DNA of 64,000 bases from assembly GCF_039696035.1 (NCBI RefSeq), contig NZ_CP155567.1, positions 2,785,001-2,849,000 on the forward strand. The letters run 5' to 3'. Position numbers and translations under genes: made by a program. Of the stretch, positions 8,158-16,621 are shown piece by piece; the first letter of the stretch is position 1, and each line of letters begins with the position of its first letter. The stretch comes from Microbulbifer sp. SAOS-129_SWC. GTDB lineage: Bacteria > Pseudomonadota > Gammaproteobacteria > Pseudomonadales > Cellvibrionaceae. The notes under the pieces were generated by a model that saw only the letters and a program-made list of their open reading frames with translations, searched no databases and was not told the DNA's origin.

Positions 8158-8474
8158 GGGGTAACTCCTTTTAACGCTGAAAAGCTCCTTCGCCGCAGTT
8201 GCGGTTACACACCAGTATAGGTGGCCTTCAGCAAGCTGCAGAATAGCTTCCCCTCCGAAAGCGGCTTTAGCAGAACGATATTCCGCCAGAGTTTTGCGGC
8301 ACAAAAAAAATGCCCGCCGATTGGCGGGCCAGTTTTCTCGAACACACTTTCAGGAGGAGAGTAAAGCGCGTTGTGCGCCTAGTCATAGGTATAGCAAAAG
8401 ATCGCCGGCCGCTGTTGTCGCTGTCGTAAAAGCCAACGAGTAAAGCCCCTCCGCCCGAAATTTCCCCACCGATT
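8158..8474. other. Intergenic spacer between OmpW-like and glutamine-synthetase-like genes
   Basis: This 317-bp region contains the promoter side of the porin gene and the terminator of the upstream minus-strand gene (separate entry). No small gene with a ribosome-binding site is evident. Confidence 0.5.
8303..8329 (-). terminator. Rho-independent terminator for the glutamine-synthetase-like gene
   Basis: On the minus strand the stem gcccgcc/ggcgggc with loop aatc (8312-8329) is followed by eight T residues (8303-8310). This is a classical intrinsic terminator. Confidence 0.88.
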
Positions 8475-9860
8475 TTAGACCCGGTGGAGGTAACTCTGGT
8501 ATTCCACGTCCGTTACCCGGGCACCGATCTCCGCCAGCTCCTGGCGCTTCAGCAACAGGAACAGTTCGGCGAAACGCGGATCCAGATACTGCGGCCACAG
8601 CGGACTCTTCTGGAAACGCTCGAGCGCCCCACTCCAGGTATTGACCAGCTGCTCGCTCTCCACCTGATAGGCGTCGCCCTCGACCGGCGCCGGTGCCTCC
8701 AGGCGGTTTTCGATGCCGTGGCACACGCCGGTGAGAATCGCCGCCAGAGCGAGGTAGGGGTTCACATCAGCACCGGCGATGCGGTGCTCGATGCGCCGCG
8801 CTTCCGGCGCGCTGGCGGGCACCCGCAGCGTGGTGGTGCGGTTGTCGTAACCCCAGCACAAATTGAGGGGCGCGTGGGAGCTTTCCTGGAAACGCCGGTA
8901 GGAGTTACTGTGCGGCGCGAAAAACGCCATTGCGTCGTTGGCGGTAGCAAGCATACCGGCCGCCGCCTGGCGCAGCAGCTCGGAGCCCTCGTTGCTGCCG
9001 TCGTTGAAGACATTCTTACCGCTGTCGTCAATCAGGCTCATATGCACGTGCATGCCATTGCCGGCCTGGTTGCCAAATGGCTTGGCCATGGTCGTGACGC
9101 GCAAACCATGACTGCGGGCGACCCCCTTCAGCAGCCGTTTGAACAGCAGCGTCTGGTCGGCCACCCTGACCGGGTCGGCACTGTGCAGCAGGTTGATTTC
9201 GAACTGCCCCGGGGCGCACTCCGACAGCACCGAATCCGCGGGAATTCCCTGCGCCTCACAGGCGGCCCGCACATCGGCGAAGAAGTGGCGCTGGGCGTCC
9301 AGTTCCGACAGGTCATAGACATCGGTGGACGGCACCAGATCGGCATCGTTGTCGCTGACCGGTCGCGGCCGCTCCAGGTGATCGACCTCTTCACGCAGCA
9401 GGTAGAACTCGATCTCGGTGGCGCACACGGCGGTATAACCGAGTTCCTTCAGGCGCGCGACCACCCGCTGCAGCTGGCTGCGCGCATCGGCGTAGAGCGG
9501 CGAACCGTCCGCTTCGTGCAGCTGCATGTGCAGTTGTGCGGTCTCTTCGCGATGCCAGGGCGCGGCGCAGATGGGGGAAACCGGCAGGCACACACCATCG
9601 CTGTCGCCGCTGGCAAATAACAGCGGGCTGTTCTCGACATCCCGCCCCCAGACATCGAGGCTGGCGGCACTGCGCGGCATCTGTAACGCGCCCTTGAGCA
9701 GCTTCTCCGCCGACTCCGCCGGCAGCCACTTACCGCGGGGAATGCCGTTGATATCGAACATGAAACCCTCGATCCATTTCAGATCGGGGTGCTCGCCGAG
9801 GAATTTAAGGGACTGTTCCTGCAATTCCGTGGACGGGGTGAATTCTTTTTCCTGAGACAT
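8475..9860 (-). CDS. puuA: Glutamine synthetase family protein, probable gamma-glutamylputrescine synthetase
   Basis: This 461-residue protein has the glutamine synthetase catalytic fold: the metal/glutamate site CATEIEFYLL, the ECAPGQFEINLLHS block, the ATP-binding KPFGNQAGNGMHVHMSL region, NSYRRFQESSHAPLNLCWGYDNRT and RIEHRIAGADVNPYLALAAIL. Length and sequence style match the PuuA/GlnA4 group, which ligates glutamate to polyamines, rather than GlnA. The adjacent class III aminotransferase on the same strand supports putrescine catabolism. The ATG at 9860 (MSQEKEF) is used because the longer frame runs through a palindromic repeat. Substrate preference among putrescine, other polyamines and amino acids cannot be fixed from sequence. 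Confidence 0.83.
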   Translation of the reverse strand: MSQEKEFTPSTELQEQSLKFLGEHPDLKWIEGFMFDINGIPRGKWLPAESAEKLLKGALQMPRSAASLDVWGRDVENSPLLFASGDSDGVCLPVSPICAAPWHREETAQLHMQLHEADGSPLYADARSQLQRVVARLKELGYTAVCATEIEFYLLREEVDHLERPRPVSDNDADLVPSTDVYDLSELDAQRHFFADVRAACEAQGIPADSVLSECAPGQFEINLLHSADPVRVADQTLLFKRLLKGVARSHGLRVTTMAKPFGNQAGNGMHVHMSLIDDSGKNVFNDGSNEGSELLRQAAAGMLATANDAMAFFAPHSNSYRRFQESSHAPLNLCWGYDNRTTTLRVPASAPEARRIEHRIAGADVNPYLALAAILTGVCHGIENRLEAPAPVEGDAYQVESEQLVNTWSGALERFQKSPLWPQYLDPRFAELFLLLKRQELAEIGARVTDVEYQSYLHRV

Positions 9861-9929
9861 ACATTGCCTTTGGTATTTCGGGGCCGGGCGATTACCGGCC
9901 GGCCCCCTGGCGATCCTGCGGCCGGAGAT

Positions 9930-10004
9930 TGTTCGCGAGACACGCGGGGAATACATCCCCTTGCGCGCGTAATCGGCACCCTGCCTCATACGGTCCCGCG
10001 AACA
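9930..10004. repeat. Palindromic dispersed repeat, copy 2
   Basis: The outer arms tgttcgcgagac (9930-9941) and gtcccgcgaaca (9993-10004) pair with one mismatch. The core has acacgcggggaatacatcc, taatcggcaccctgcctcat and ggtcccgc, which line up with copy 1 near 1555-1657. It sits just upstream of the glutamine-synthetase-like gene on the minus strand. The rest of the 9861-10202 spacer contains nothing else I can support. Confidence 0.68.
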
Positions 10005-10202
10005 TCCTGCCAGCAGGCCGTTCGCTGTGATCGTTCAAATTCTTCCGGAGATCCGGGTTCTCCTGCGGGCATTCGGGCGGAGCCGTTGCCGCCGGCCGCC
10101 TGCCCAACCACCTGAACGGTAATCGTTTTGCAAGCGGCTCCCCACAACAGCGACTGCGCACCGGGTTTTACTGCCCTTTCAAGCCCTCCGGCTCCGGGAA
10201 TC

Positions 10203-11552
10203 TTACGCGAACGCCTTGGCTGTGTCGTCCAGCGCCCGGTGGGCTTTTTCGACCAGCTCGTCCACCTGCTCGGTGGTGATGATCAGCGGCGGGGCGATGA
10301 TCATGGTGTCGCCGGTAGCGCGCATCACCAGGCCATGCTTGATGCTCATGTCGCGGCATACGGCTCCGGCAGTGCAGTCATCATCGAAACGGGCGCGGCT
10401 ACCCTTGTCCTTGACCAGCTCCAGTGCACCAACCATACCCAGGCTGCGCGCCTCGCCGACAATCGGGTGCTCGGCCAGTTCGGCCCAGCGCTTGGCCAGG
10501 TAGGGACCGGTCACATCGCGCACATTTTCGATGATCTTCTCATTGCGCAGGATATTGATCGTGGCCAGACCCGCCATGCAGGCGGCCGGGTGCGCGGAGT
10601 AGGTGTAGCCGTGGGTAAACTCACCGCCCTTGGACTTGATCACATCCGCAACGCGGTCGCTGACCATGGTGCCGCCCAGCGGGAAGTAGCCGTTGGTGAC
10701 CGCCTTGGCGAAGGTCATCAGGTCCGGCTGCATGCCGTAATAGTCGGCCCCGAACCACTCGCCGGTGCGGCCGAAGCCGAAAATCACTTCGTCCATCACC
10801 AGCAGGATGTCGTACTGGTCCAGCACCTTTTTCACTTCCGGCCAGTAGGTTTCCGGCGGAATGATCACACCACCGGCACCCTGGATCGGCTCGGCGATAA
10901 ACGCCGCTACCTTTTCCGGGCCCAGTTCCTGGATCTTCTTATCCAGCGCACGGGCAGCCTGAAGGCCGAACTCTTCCGGAGACAGGTCGGCGCCCTCGCC
11001 GAACCAGTAGGGCTGCTCGATGTGCTCGATGTAGTCCAGGGACTGGAACTGCTTGTGCATGCCGCCCATACCGCCGAGGCTGGCACCGCCAATGGTGGAG
11101 CCGTGGTAGGCATTCTGACGCGAAATGACGATGCGCTTCTCGGGCTGCTCTTGCAGATCCCAGTAGCGGCGGATGAGACGCAGGTTGGTGTCGTTGGCCT
11201 CGGAACCGGAACCGGTAAAGAAGACATTGTTCAGGTGCGCCGGGGTCACTTCCGCCAGAGCATCCGCCAGCTCGATGGAGGGGATGGTGGTGCACTGGAA
11301 GAAGCTGTTATAGAACGGCAGGGTGTTCAGCTGCTCGTAGATGGCATCGCTGATTTCCTTGCGGCTGTAGCCCAGGTTGCAGCACCACAGGCCGGACATG
11401 CCGTCGAGCATCTTGTGGCCGTCAATATCGGTGATGTAGGCGCCTTCCGCGCTGGTGATCACGCGGGTGCCCTGTTTGCCGAGGTCGTGGAAATCGGTAA
11501 AAGGGTGCAGCAGGTGCTCGCGGTCGTGTTGTTGCAGTTGACTCTTGTTCAT
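10203..11552 (-). CDS. spuC: Class III aminotransferase, probable putrescine--pyruvate aminotransferase (SpuC-like)
   Basis: This 449-residue PLP enzyme belongs to the omega-amine/class III transaminases. FTGSGSEANDTNLRLIRRYW (about residue 110) binds cofactor phosphate, SRQNAYHGSTIGGASLGGM follows, the Asp that contacts the pyridine N lies in LLVMDEVIFGFGRTG, and the Schiff-base Lys lies in LMTFAKAVTNGYFPLGG. The N-terminus HLLHPFTDFHDLGKQGTRVI is typical of SpuC and related polyamine transaminases. Product: 4-aminobutanal from putrescine with pyruvate as acceptor. With the PuuA-like gene downstream it makes a polyamine-catabolic pair next to the cyanophycin/arginine genes. Alternative substrates such as beta-alanine are possible. 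Confidence 0.83.
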   Translation of the reverse strand: MNKSQLQQHDREHLLHPFTDFHDLGKQGTRVITSAEGAYITDIDGHKMLDGMSGLWCCNLGYSRKEISDAIYEQLNTLPFYNSFFQCTTIPSIELADALAEVTPAHLNNVFFTGSGSEANDTNLRLIRRYWDLQEQPEKRIVISRQNAYHGSTIGGASLGGMGGMHKQFQSLDYIEHIEQPYWFGEGADLSPEEFGLQAARALDKKIQELGPEKVAAFIAEPIQGAGGVIIPPETYWPEVKKVLDQYDILLVMDEVIFGFGRTGEWFGADYYGMQPDLMTFAKAVTNGYFPLGGTMVSDRVADVIKSKGGEFTHGYTYSAHPAACMAGLATINILRNEKIIENVRDVTGPYLAKRWAELAEHPIVGEARSLGMVGALELVKDKGSRARFDDDCTAGAVCRDMSIKHGLVMRATGDTMIIAPPLIITTEQVDELVEKAHRALDDTAKAFA

Positions 11553-11634
11553 GGTCTCGCTCCTGGCTCGTTACTTCGAGATCCATTCCACCGTCCGGCC
11601 GGGACCGGTCCCAGGGAATTGCCTCTCTCCAATT

Positions 11635-11644
11635 TGTGATCACA
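11635..11644. promoter_or_regulatory. Palindrome tgtgatcaca upstream of the aminotransferase
   Basis: A perfect 10-bp dyad lies about 80 bases upstream of the aminotransferase start in an otherwise unstructured 163-bp spacer. Flanking gagag/ctctc sequences add weak symmetry. It looks like an operator for a dimeric repressor, but no regulator can be assigned. Confidence 0.35.
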
Positions 11645-11715
11645 TTTTAGGGGTGACCAGTGGGAGAGTGCAAGATCTATCGACTCCAGCGCTACCACTA
11701 TAGTGATGACACCAC

Positions 11716-13149
11716 TCAGCCCCCCGCGCCGCCCCCCTCCTGCGCCGCGCCCTGACCGGTCATAGCCTCGGGGCGCAGCGCCTCCTGCAGCGCTTCGGCC
11801 GTCATCCACTCGGCCTCCAACACCAGTTCGGCCACGGAGCGGCCGGACTCCAGCGCGCGACGCGCAATCTCCGAGGTGCGGGCATAGCCCAGGTAGGGGT
11901 TGAGGGCAGTCACCAGGCCGACACTCTGTTCCAGGTGGCCGCGGCAGACGGCGGCGTTGGCGGTAATCCCGGTAATACAGTCGCGGCGCAGGGAGGCCAT
12001 GGCGGCGGTCAGATAGCCAATGGATTCCAGCAGTTTGAAGCCAATCAGCGGTTCCATCGCATTCAGCTGCAGCTGGCCCGCCTCGGCGGCCATGGTGACC
12101 GCGGTGTCATTGCCTATCACGCTGAACGCCACCTGGTTCACCGCCTCCGGAATCACCGGGTTCACCTTGCCCGGCATAATCGACGAGCCCGGCTGGCGCT
12201 CGGGCAAGTTAATCTCGTTGAAACCACAGCGCGGCCCGGACGACAGCAGGCGCAGGTCGTTGCAGATCTTCGACAGCTTGATGGCCGTGCGCTTGAGCAG
12301 GCCCGACAGCATCACGAACGCGCCCATATCCGAGGTCGCCTCCACCAAGTCGGCGGCCGCGCAGACCGGTACCCCGGCGATCTGCCGCAGGTGGCGGATC
12401 GCGCACGCGCGGTACTCGGGCTCGCTATTGAGGCCGGTGCCAATCGCCGTGCCGCCCAAATTGATCTCACTGAGCAGTGCGCTGACTTCGTCGAGCCGCG
12501 CCACCTCCTCGCCGATGTTGGTGGCAAAGGCACCGAATTCCTGTCCCAGGGTCATGGGCACCGCATCCTGCAACTGGGTGCGGCCCATTTTAGTGATAGA
12601 GCGGAACGCCGCGCTCTTGTCCGCCAGCGCATCACGCAGTGCCCCAGTCTCAGCGCGCAACCGGCGCAGGCCAAAAATCAACGCCAAGCGCAGTGCGGTG
12701 GGATACACGTCATTGGTCGATTGCGACATATTGACGTGGATATTGGGGTGCAGGCGTGCGTATTCGCCGCGCGCGCGCCCGAGTAATTCCAGTGCGCGGT
12801 TGGCGATCACCTCGTTGGCATTCATATTGGTGGAAGTGCCGGCACCGCCCTGAATCATGTCCACGCAGAAGGCATCGTGCAGCCGGCCGTCGATGATTTC
12901 GTCGCAGGCCAGCAGAATCGCGTCGGCCTGCTCCGGGTCGAGCTTGAGCAGGTCGCGGTTAGCGCGGGCACAGGCCTTTTTCACCATCGCCAGCGCGACC
13001 ACCAGATCGGGAAAATGCTGCAGTGGTATGCCACTGATACTGAAATTTTCCAGCGCGCGCAGGGTCTGCACACCATAGTAGGCCGCGTCGGGCACCCAGC
13101 GCTCGCCCAGCAGGTCCTGCTCCACGCGGTAGCCGTCGGAAGGATTCAT
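11716..13149 (-). CDS. aspA: Aspartate ammonia-lyase
   Basis: This 477-residue member of the fumarase/aspartase superfamily reversibly converts L-aspartate to fumarate and ammonia. The superfamily signature GSSIMPGKVNP, which carries the catalytic Ser loop, is near residue 320. The substrate-binding GGAGTSTNMNANEVIANRALE and HVNMSQSTNDVYPTALR blocks are present, as in AspA. The start MNPSDGYRVEQDLLGERWVP matches the usual aspartase N-terminus; an upstream in-frame ATG would add 17 unlikely residues. It is the last gene of the cyanophycin operon, 75 bases after the cyanophycinase, where it would burn aspartate released from the polymer. The C-terminal GQGAAQEGGGAGG tail is low complexity. Fumarase is less likely given the N-terminus. 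Confidence 0.9.
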   Translation of the reverse strand: MNPSDGYRVEQDLLGERWVPDAAYYGVQTLRALENFSISGIPLQHFPDLVVALAMVKKACARANRDLLKLDPEQADAILLACDEIIDGRLHDAFCVDMIQGGAGTSTNMNANEVIANRALELLGRARGEYARLHPNIHVNMSQSTNDVYPTALRLALIFGLRRLRAETGALRDALADKSAAFRSITKMGRTQLQDAVPMTLGQEFGAFATNIGEEVARLDEVSALLSEINLGGTAIGTGLNSEPEYRACAIRHLRQIAGVPVCAAADLVEATSDMGAFVMLSGLLKRTAIKLSKICNDLRLLSSGPRCGFNEINLPERQPGSSIMPGKVNPVIPEAVNQVAFSVIGNDTAVTMAAEAGQLQLNAMEPLIGFKLLESIGYLTAAMASLRRDCITGITANAAVCRGHLEQSVGLVTALNPYLGYARTSEIARRALESGRSVAELVLEAEWMTAEALQEALRPEAMTGQGAAQEGGGAGG

Positions 13150-13224
13150 AGGGGAATTCCGCAAAAGAAAAATCACAGTGAATCCGGAATGCGGCCGCAC
13201 CCCGGAGAAATCACAACAACCGAA

Positions 13225-14484
13225 TCAGTGGATATCGATACTGATCGGCTCCACCGACAGCTTCACACCGCTGATGGAATACTGATCCTTGGTGCCGGAG
13301 CCGTAGCGCCAGTAGCCGCGGCTGTCATCGGTTTGCCGGAAGCGGAACCGCACACCGTGGCCACTCTCATCGAACGTGTAGCGGCGTAACTCGCGCGACT
13401 CGCTGTTATCCAGCAGGGAAAAACCCAGCATCTGCTCGAGGCGGTTGTTGGGCAGCGCCATACCGCCACCCTGCTCCACCCGATAGCCGAAGGCCTCATG
13501 CCCGGCAGTCGCAGAGCCGTGCACGCGCAGAGTTCCGGCCCGCCAGTTGTAGCGATCACCATCACTGAGCACCGTCATACCGATGCCCCGCGCGGCAAAT
13601 CCCGCCGACTGTTCGCCGCCGGACTGATCGACAAAGCGCGCCGAGCGCGCATCGAGGATCGTCACGCACCCTCGCCCCAGCACCAGTAGTTCATCGCGGT
13701 CGAGATCCGCGAACATGGCGGTGTCCTCATCGACGCCGAACCCGAGCCGCGGCCGCTCCCCGAGCGGCTGCGCCAACGCCCGCACGAGGCGACCGAGACG
13801 ACTCTTGCGATCGAAATGCTGGTCGACGATTCCGCCGCGAAAAAAGCCCAGGCCCGGCTGCAACATTAAGCGCCCGGATTCCTGTGATTCCATCCCGGCA
13901 TAATTGCGGGCCAGCGGCTGCGTCAGCGCGGTGAGTGAATCTCCAGCGGCAATCATGGGCGACGACATGATCGCGGCGCCGGCGCTGGTACCGCCGATCA
14001 CCGCCCCGTTGGCCAGCTGTCGGCGGATCGCGGCCAGTAGCGGCGAGTCACCGCCGCCCTTGCGCAGCAGCGCATTGGTTATGCGAGTCTGGTCACCGCC
14101 GACAAACCAGATACCACCGACCGTTGCCATCTGTTTTACCACTGCCGGGTCATAAGCGCCGCGCGCCCAGCGGCTCTCATCCTGATCCGTGTGCGGATCA
14201 TCCTTAAGTGCCACCGGCAGGATATGCACGTGCCCGGCAAACCCGTAGTGCTGCAGATCGGCGCGAAATTGCTCTGCGTAGTGCGCCGGCCTGCCCGAGG
14301 CGACCGGCACTACCGCTACATCCGGATACTGTGCCGGAATCGCAGCAATATAGGCGCGGTAAATTTCCGCGTTGTCGCTGCGCAGCGCGCCGCCGACAAT
14401 CATCAGTTTGCCGGCGGCGTGACAACCACCGGCGGCCAGGGTCAGCAGCAGTGCCAACAGGGAATGGAAGACTCTGGCTCTCAT
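13225..14484 (-). CDS. cphE: Secreted cyanophycinase (peptidase family S51)
   Basis: This protein of about 419 residues has a signal peptide (MRARVFHSLLALLLTLAAGGCHA), followed by the S51 fold: KLMIVGGALRSDN, IWFVGGDQTRITNAL, the nucleophile-serine elbow VIGGTSAGAAIMS, the catalytic His in VDQHFDRKSRLGRL, and the Glu of FGVDEDTAMF. These match cyanophycinases, which cleave beta-Asp-Arg units from cyanophycin. The Cys in GGCHA could also make it a lipoprotein. After about residue 290 comes a beta-rich region ending in VEPISIDIH, longer than the core enzyme. It lies 19 bases after the AraC-type gene and directly before aspA. Export implies action on external polymer rather than on an internal store; no cyanophycin synthetase is seen here. 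Confidence 0.9.
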   Translation of the reverse strand: MRARVFHSLLALLLTLAAGGCHAAGKLMIVGGALRSDNAEIYRAYIAAIPAQYPDVAVVPVASGRPAHYAEQFRADLQHYGFAGHVHILPVALKDDPHTDQDESRWARGAYDPAVVKQMATVGGIWFVGGDQTRITNALLRKGGGDSPLLAAIRRQLANGAVIGGTSAGAAIMSSPMIAAGDSLTALTQPLARNYAGMESQESGRLMLQPGLGFFRGGIVDQHFDRKSRLGRLVRALAQPLGERPRLGFGVDEDTAMFADLDRDELLVLGRGCVTILDARSARFVDQSGGEQSAGFAARGIGMTVLSDGDRYNWRAGTLRVHGSATAGHEAFGYRVEQGGGMALPNNRLEQMLGFSLLDNSESRELRRYTFDESGHGVRFRFRQTDDSRGYWRYGSGTKDQYSISGVKLSVEPISIDIH

Positions 14485-14503
14485 AGTGTTAGCTCCAAAT
14501 AAG

Positions 14504-15436
14504 TCAACTGGCCCGGCGCTGTTCGACAACCGGGATCCAATGCGGACCGGGGCCCGCCGTAAACTGTTGCCGCTCGGTACGCGGCGAGCAGCCGAAGTGA
14601 TTGCGAAATGCGCGACTGAAATGTGACGGTGAACTGAAACCGCAGCGGTGGCCTATCTCTTCGATGCTGCAACCACTGTGGTGCAACAGGTCCCGCGCCA
14701 GCGAAAGGCGCAGACCAATATAAAAACGCGCCGGCAACTGACAGGCAAAGCGCCGGAAGACCCGCTCGAGCTTCTTACAGGTAACGCCCAGGTAACCGGC
14801 AATCTCACTGGTGGCCAGTGGCTCCGACAGATTGTTGCGCATCAGCGCCTGAGCTTCTGCCAGCAGGGCGCGATCGTCGACCTGGCAGTTCAACGCTGCA
14901 CGACTGCCATGCTGCCCCCCCCGCCACATCGGCAGCAGAGTATCGAGCATTGCCGCTACCGACTCCTCGCCGCTGCAGGTCCAGATATGACCATCGCGAC
15001 TGAAGGGCCCGCTACTCTGGGCAAAGCAGCGCTCGGCCGGAGGCAATAGCGCCTGCAACGATTCCGGCAGACTCAGCTGGCGATTACGCAGTAGCCCCAA
15101 CTGGGCGAGCAGCAGGCCACCGCTGGCGATACCGACCAGATAACCGCAATCAACCACGCCGCGCGCCAATCGCTGGCACAGCGGCACCGGCACCTCCAGT
15201 GCCCGGCGGCCACCGCAGATCACCAGCGTGTGCGCGATCGGTGTGTCGGCCGGCAGCACCTGCGCCTGAACCCGCACCCCGTGTTCCGCCGCCACCATCT
15301 TGTCTTCGAGACTGTAAATCAGCGGCGAGCCACCGGCAGCCAGAGTAAAGCGTTCCATCAGTACGCCCAGGGCCGCCATCGGAAATCCAGGCAGTAAAAT
15401 TACGGCGACAGCGCTGGCGGCCTGTGCAGTGCTCAC
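14504..15436 (-). CDS. GlxA/ArgR-type AraC family transcriptional regulator
   Basis: This protein of about 310 residues joins an N-terminal DJ-1/PfpI-like domain (AVILLPGFPMAALGVLMERF through LLAQLGLLRNRQLSL) to a C-terminal AraC helix-turn-helix pair (LATSEIAGYLGVTCKKLERVFRRF and CSIEEIGHRCGFSSPSHFSRAFRNHFGCSP). This architecture is shared with the arginine regulator ArgR of Pseudomonas and with CdhR/GlxA proteins. I use the GTG at 15436, which overlaps the stop of the dipeptidase gene by four bases (GTGA), because the longer frame would run 48 bases into that gene. It sits inside the cyanophycin operon and probably activates it in response to arginine, aspartate or the dipeptide; that is inference. 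Confidence 0.88.
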   Translation of the reverse strand: MSTAQAASAVAVILLPGFPMAALGVLMERFTLAAGGSPLIYSLEDKMVAAEHGVRVQAQVLPADTPIAHTLVICGGRRALEVPVPLCQRLARGVVDCGYLVGIASGGLLLAQLGLLRNRQLSLPESLQALLPPAERCFAQSSGPFSRDGHIWTCSGEESVAAMLDTLLPMWRGGQHGSRAALNCQVDDRALLAEAQALMRNNLSEPLATSEIAGYLGVTCKKLERVFRRFACQLPARFYIGLRLSLARDLLHHSGCSIEEIGHRCGFSSPSHFSRAFRNHFGCSPRTERQQFTAGPGPHWIPVVEQRRAS

Positions 15437-16608
15437 CGGCTGAAAGCCCCCCGAAAGCGATTGTGACCGTCGAAAAACTGCCACGTGCCCCGTGCCATAA
15501 CGTGGCGGATCTCGAAGGAATCGGGATCAACCAGACACAGGTCGGCATCCTGCCGCGGAGCGATGCACCCTTTATGGCGCAGCCCCAGCACCCGCGCCGG
15601 ATTGGTCGTGACCGCCTGCAGTGCCATGACGAAATCCACCTGCTCGTCACGCACCGCACGACGGAATTCATCAAACAGGCTCGCCACCGAGCCCACTTCG
15701 ATATCCTGCAGCGCGCCGTTATCGCAGAAATTGGTCAGCGAGCCCTGCGCGTCCGACGACAGTGTCAACCGGTCGGCCGGCGCACCCGCTTCCAGTGCGC
15801 AGCGCAGCGCACGGCTTGCCCGCAGCTCGCCGGAAGCCAGGATCTCCTCGGTGGTGGAGGCCGTAAAGTCGATGAAACCGCCCGCACACGTAAACTCCAC
15901 GCCGTGCGCAAGCAGGGATTCATTGCGGTTCATATGAGTCGGATAAAACTGGGTGATGGGGAGATCGGACTGTTCCACTGCCGCAAATAACGGCTCCAAA
16001 CGCCCTGGCGCCCCCCCCACGTGGACACTGATCACGCCGCTTTTACCGGCGAGCAAACCCGCCACGCGCGCATCCGAGGCTACCCGCACCAGTTCCTGTA
16101 TCGACGGATTCGAGGAGCGGTGATCGGAAATTGCCAACTCCCCTACCCCGATAATGTTGTGCACCAACATGATGTCGGTGCGCACACTGCCGGTCAGCGT
16201 ATTGACCGGAAACTGGTAGGAGCCACTGTGCATGTAGCAGCTGAGCCCCTGCGCATCGAGCGCACGCGCCTTGCCGTACAGTTCGTTCAGGGTACGCGTG
16301 GTGGCATCGGTGCCTAACACGCCGATCACCGTGGTCACACCGGCGGCGAAGGCCTCGCGCGGATCCAGCTCCGGGGTGCGCGAGGCGAATCCGCCCTCGC
16401 CACCACCGCCGCTGATATGTACCAGAGAATCCACCAGTCCCGGCAGCATCCAGGCACCGTCGGCATCCACCGTCTCGCCGAGACTCTGTGGCAGTTCCAG
16501 GTTCTGGTCGACGCGGGCGATCTTGTCGCCGGCCACCAGTACATCGCAGTAACCAAAGTCGCGCGGTGCGTAGACGCGGGCATTTTTTATTAAGGTAATT
16601 TTTGACAT
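15433..16608 (-). CDS. iadA: IadA-like isoaspartyl dipeptidase (amidohydrolase superfamily), altered metal site
   Basis: This 391-residue protein aligns by eye over its whole length with E. coli IadA, a metallo-dipeptidase that splits beta-aspartyl dipeptides. Conserved are GGGGE (substrate Glu), SGSYQFP (Tyr), AISDHRSS (Arg), VISVHVGG (metal His), PTHMNRN (metal His plus Arg) and SSDAQGS (metal Asp, Ser). Two ligands differ. The HxH motif after the first strand is LVH, losing the first His, and the residue four before SDHR, the carbamylated Lys in E. coli, is Glu. Either the second metal is bound differently or the enzyme is mononuclear. Its place between a permease and cyanophycinase makes beta-Asp-Arg the likely substrate. 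Confidence 0.82.
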   Translation of the reverse strand: MSKITLIKNARVYAPRDFGYCDVLVAGDKIARVDQNLELPQSLGETVDADGAWMLPGLVDSLVHISGGGGEGGFASRTPELDPREAFAAGVTTVIGVLGTDATTRTLNELYGKARALDAQGLSCYMHSGSYQFPVNTLTGSVRTDIMLVHNIIGVGELAISDHRSSNPSIQELVRVASDARVAGLLAGKSGVISVHVGGAPGRLEPLFAAVEQSDLPITQFYPTHMNRNESLLAHGVEFTCAGGFIDFTASTTEEILASGELRASRALRCALEAGAPADRLTLSSDAQGSLTNFCDNGALQDIEVGSVASLFDEFRRAVRDEQVDFVMALQAVTTNPARVLGLRHKGCIAPRQDADLCLVDPDSFEIRHVMARGTWQFFDGHNRFRGAFSR

Positions 16609-16621
16609 AGCAATCGAAACC

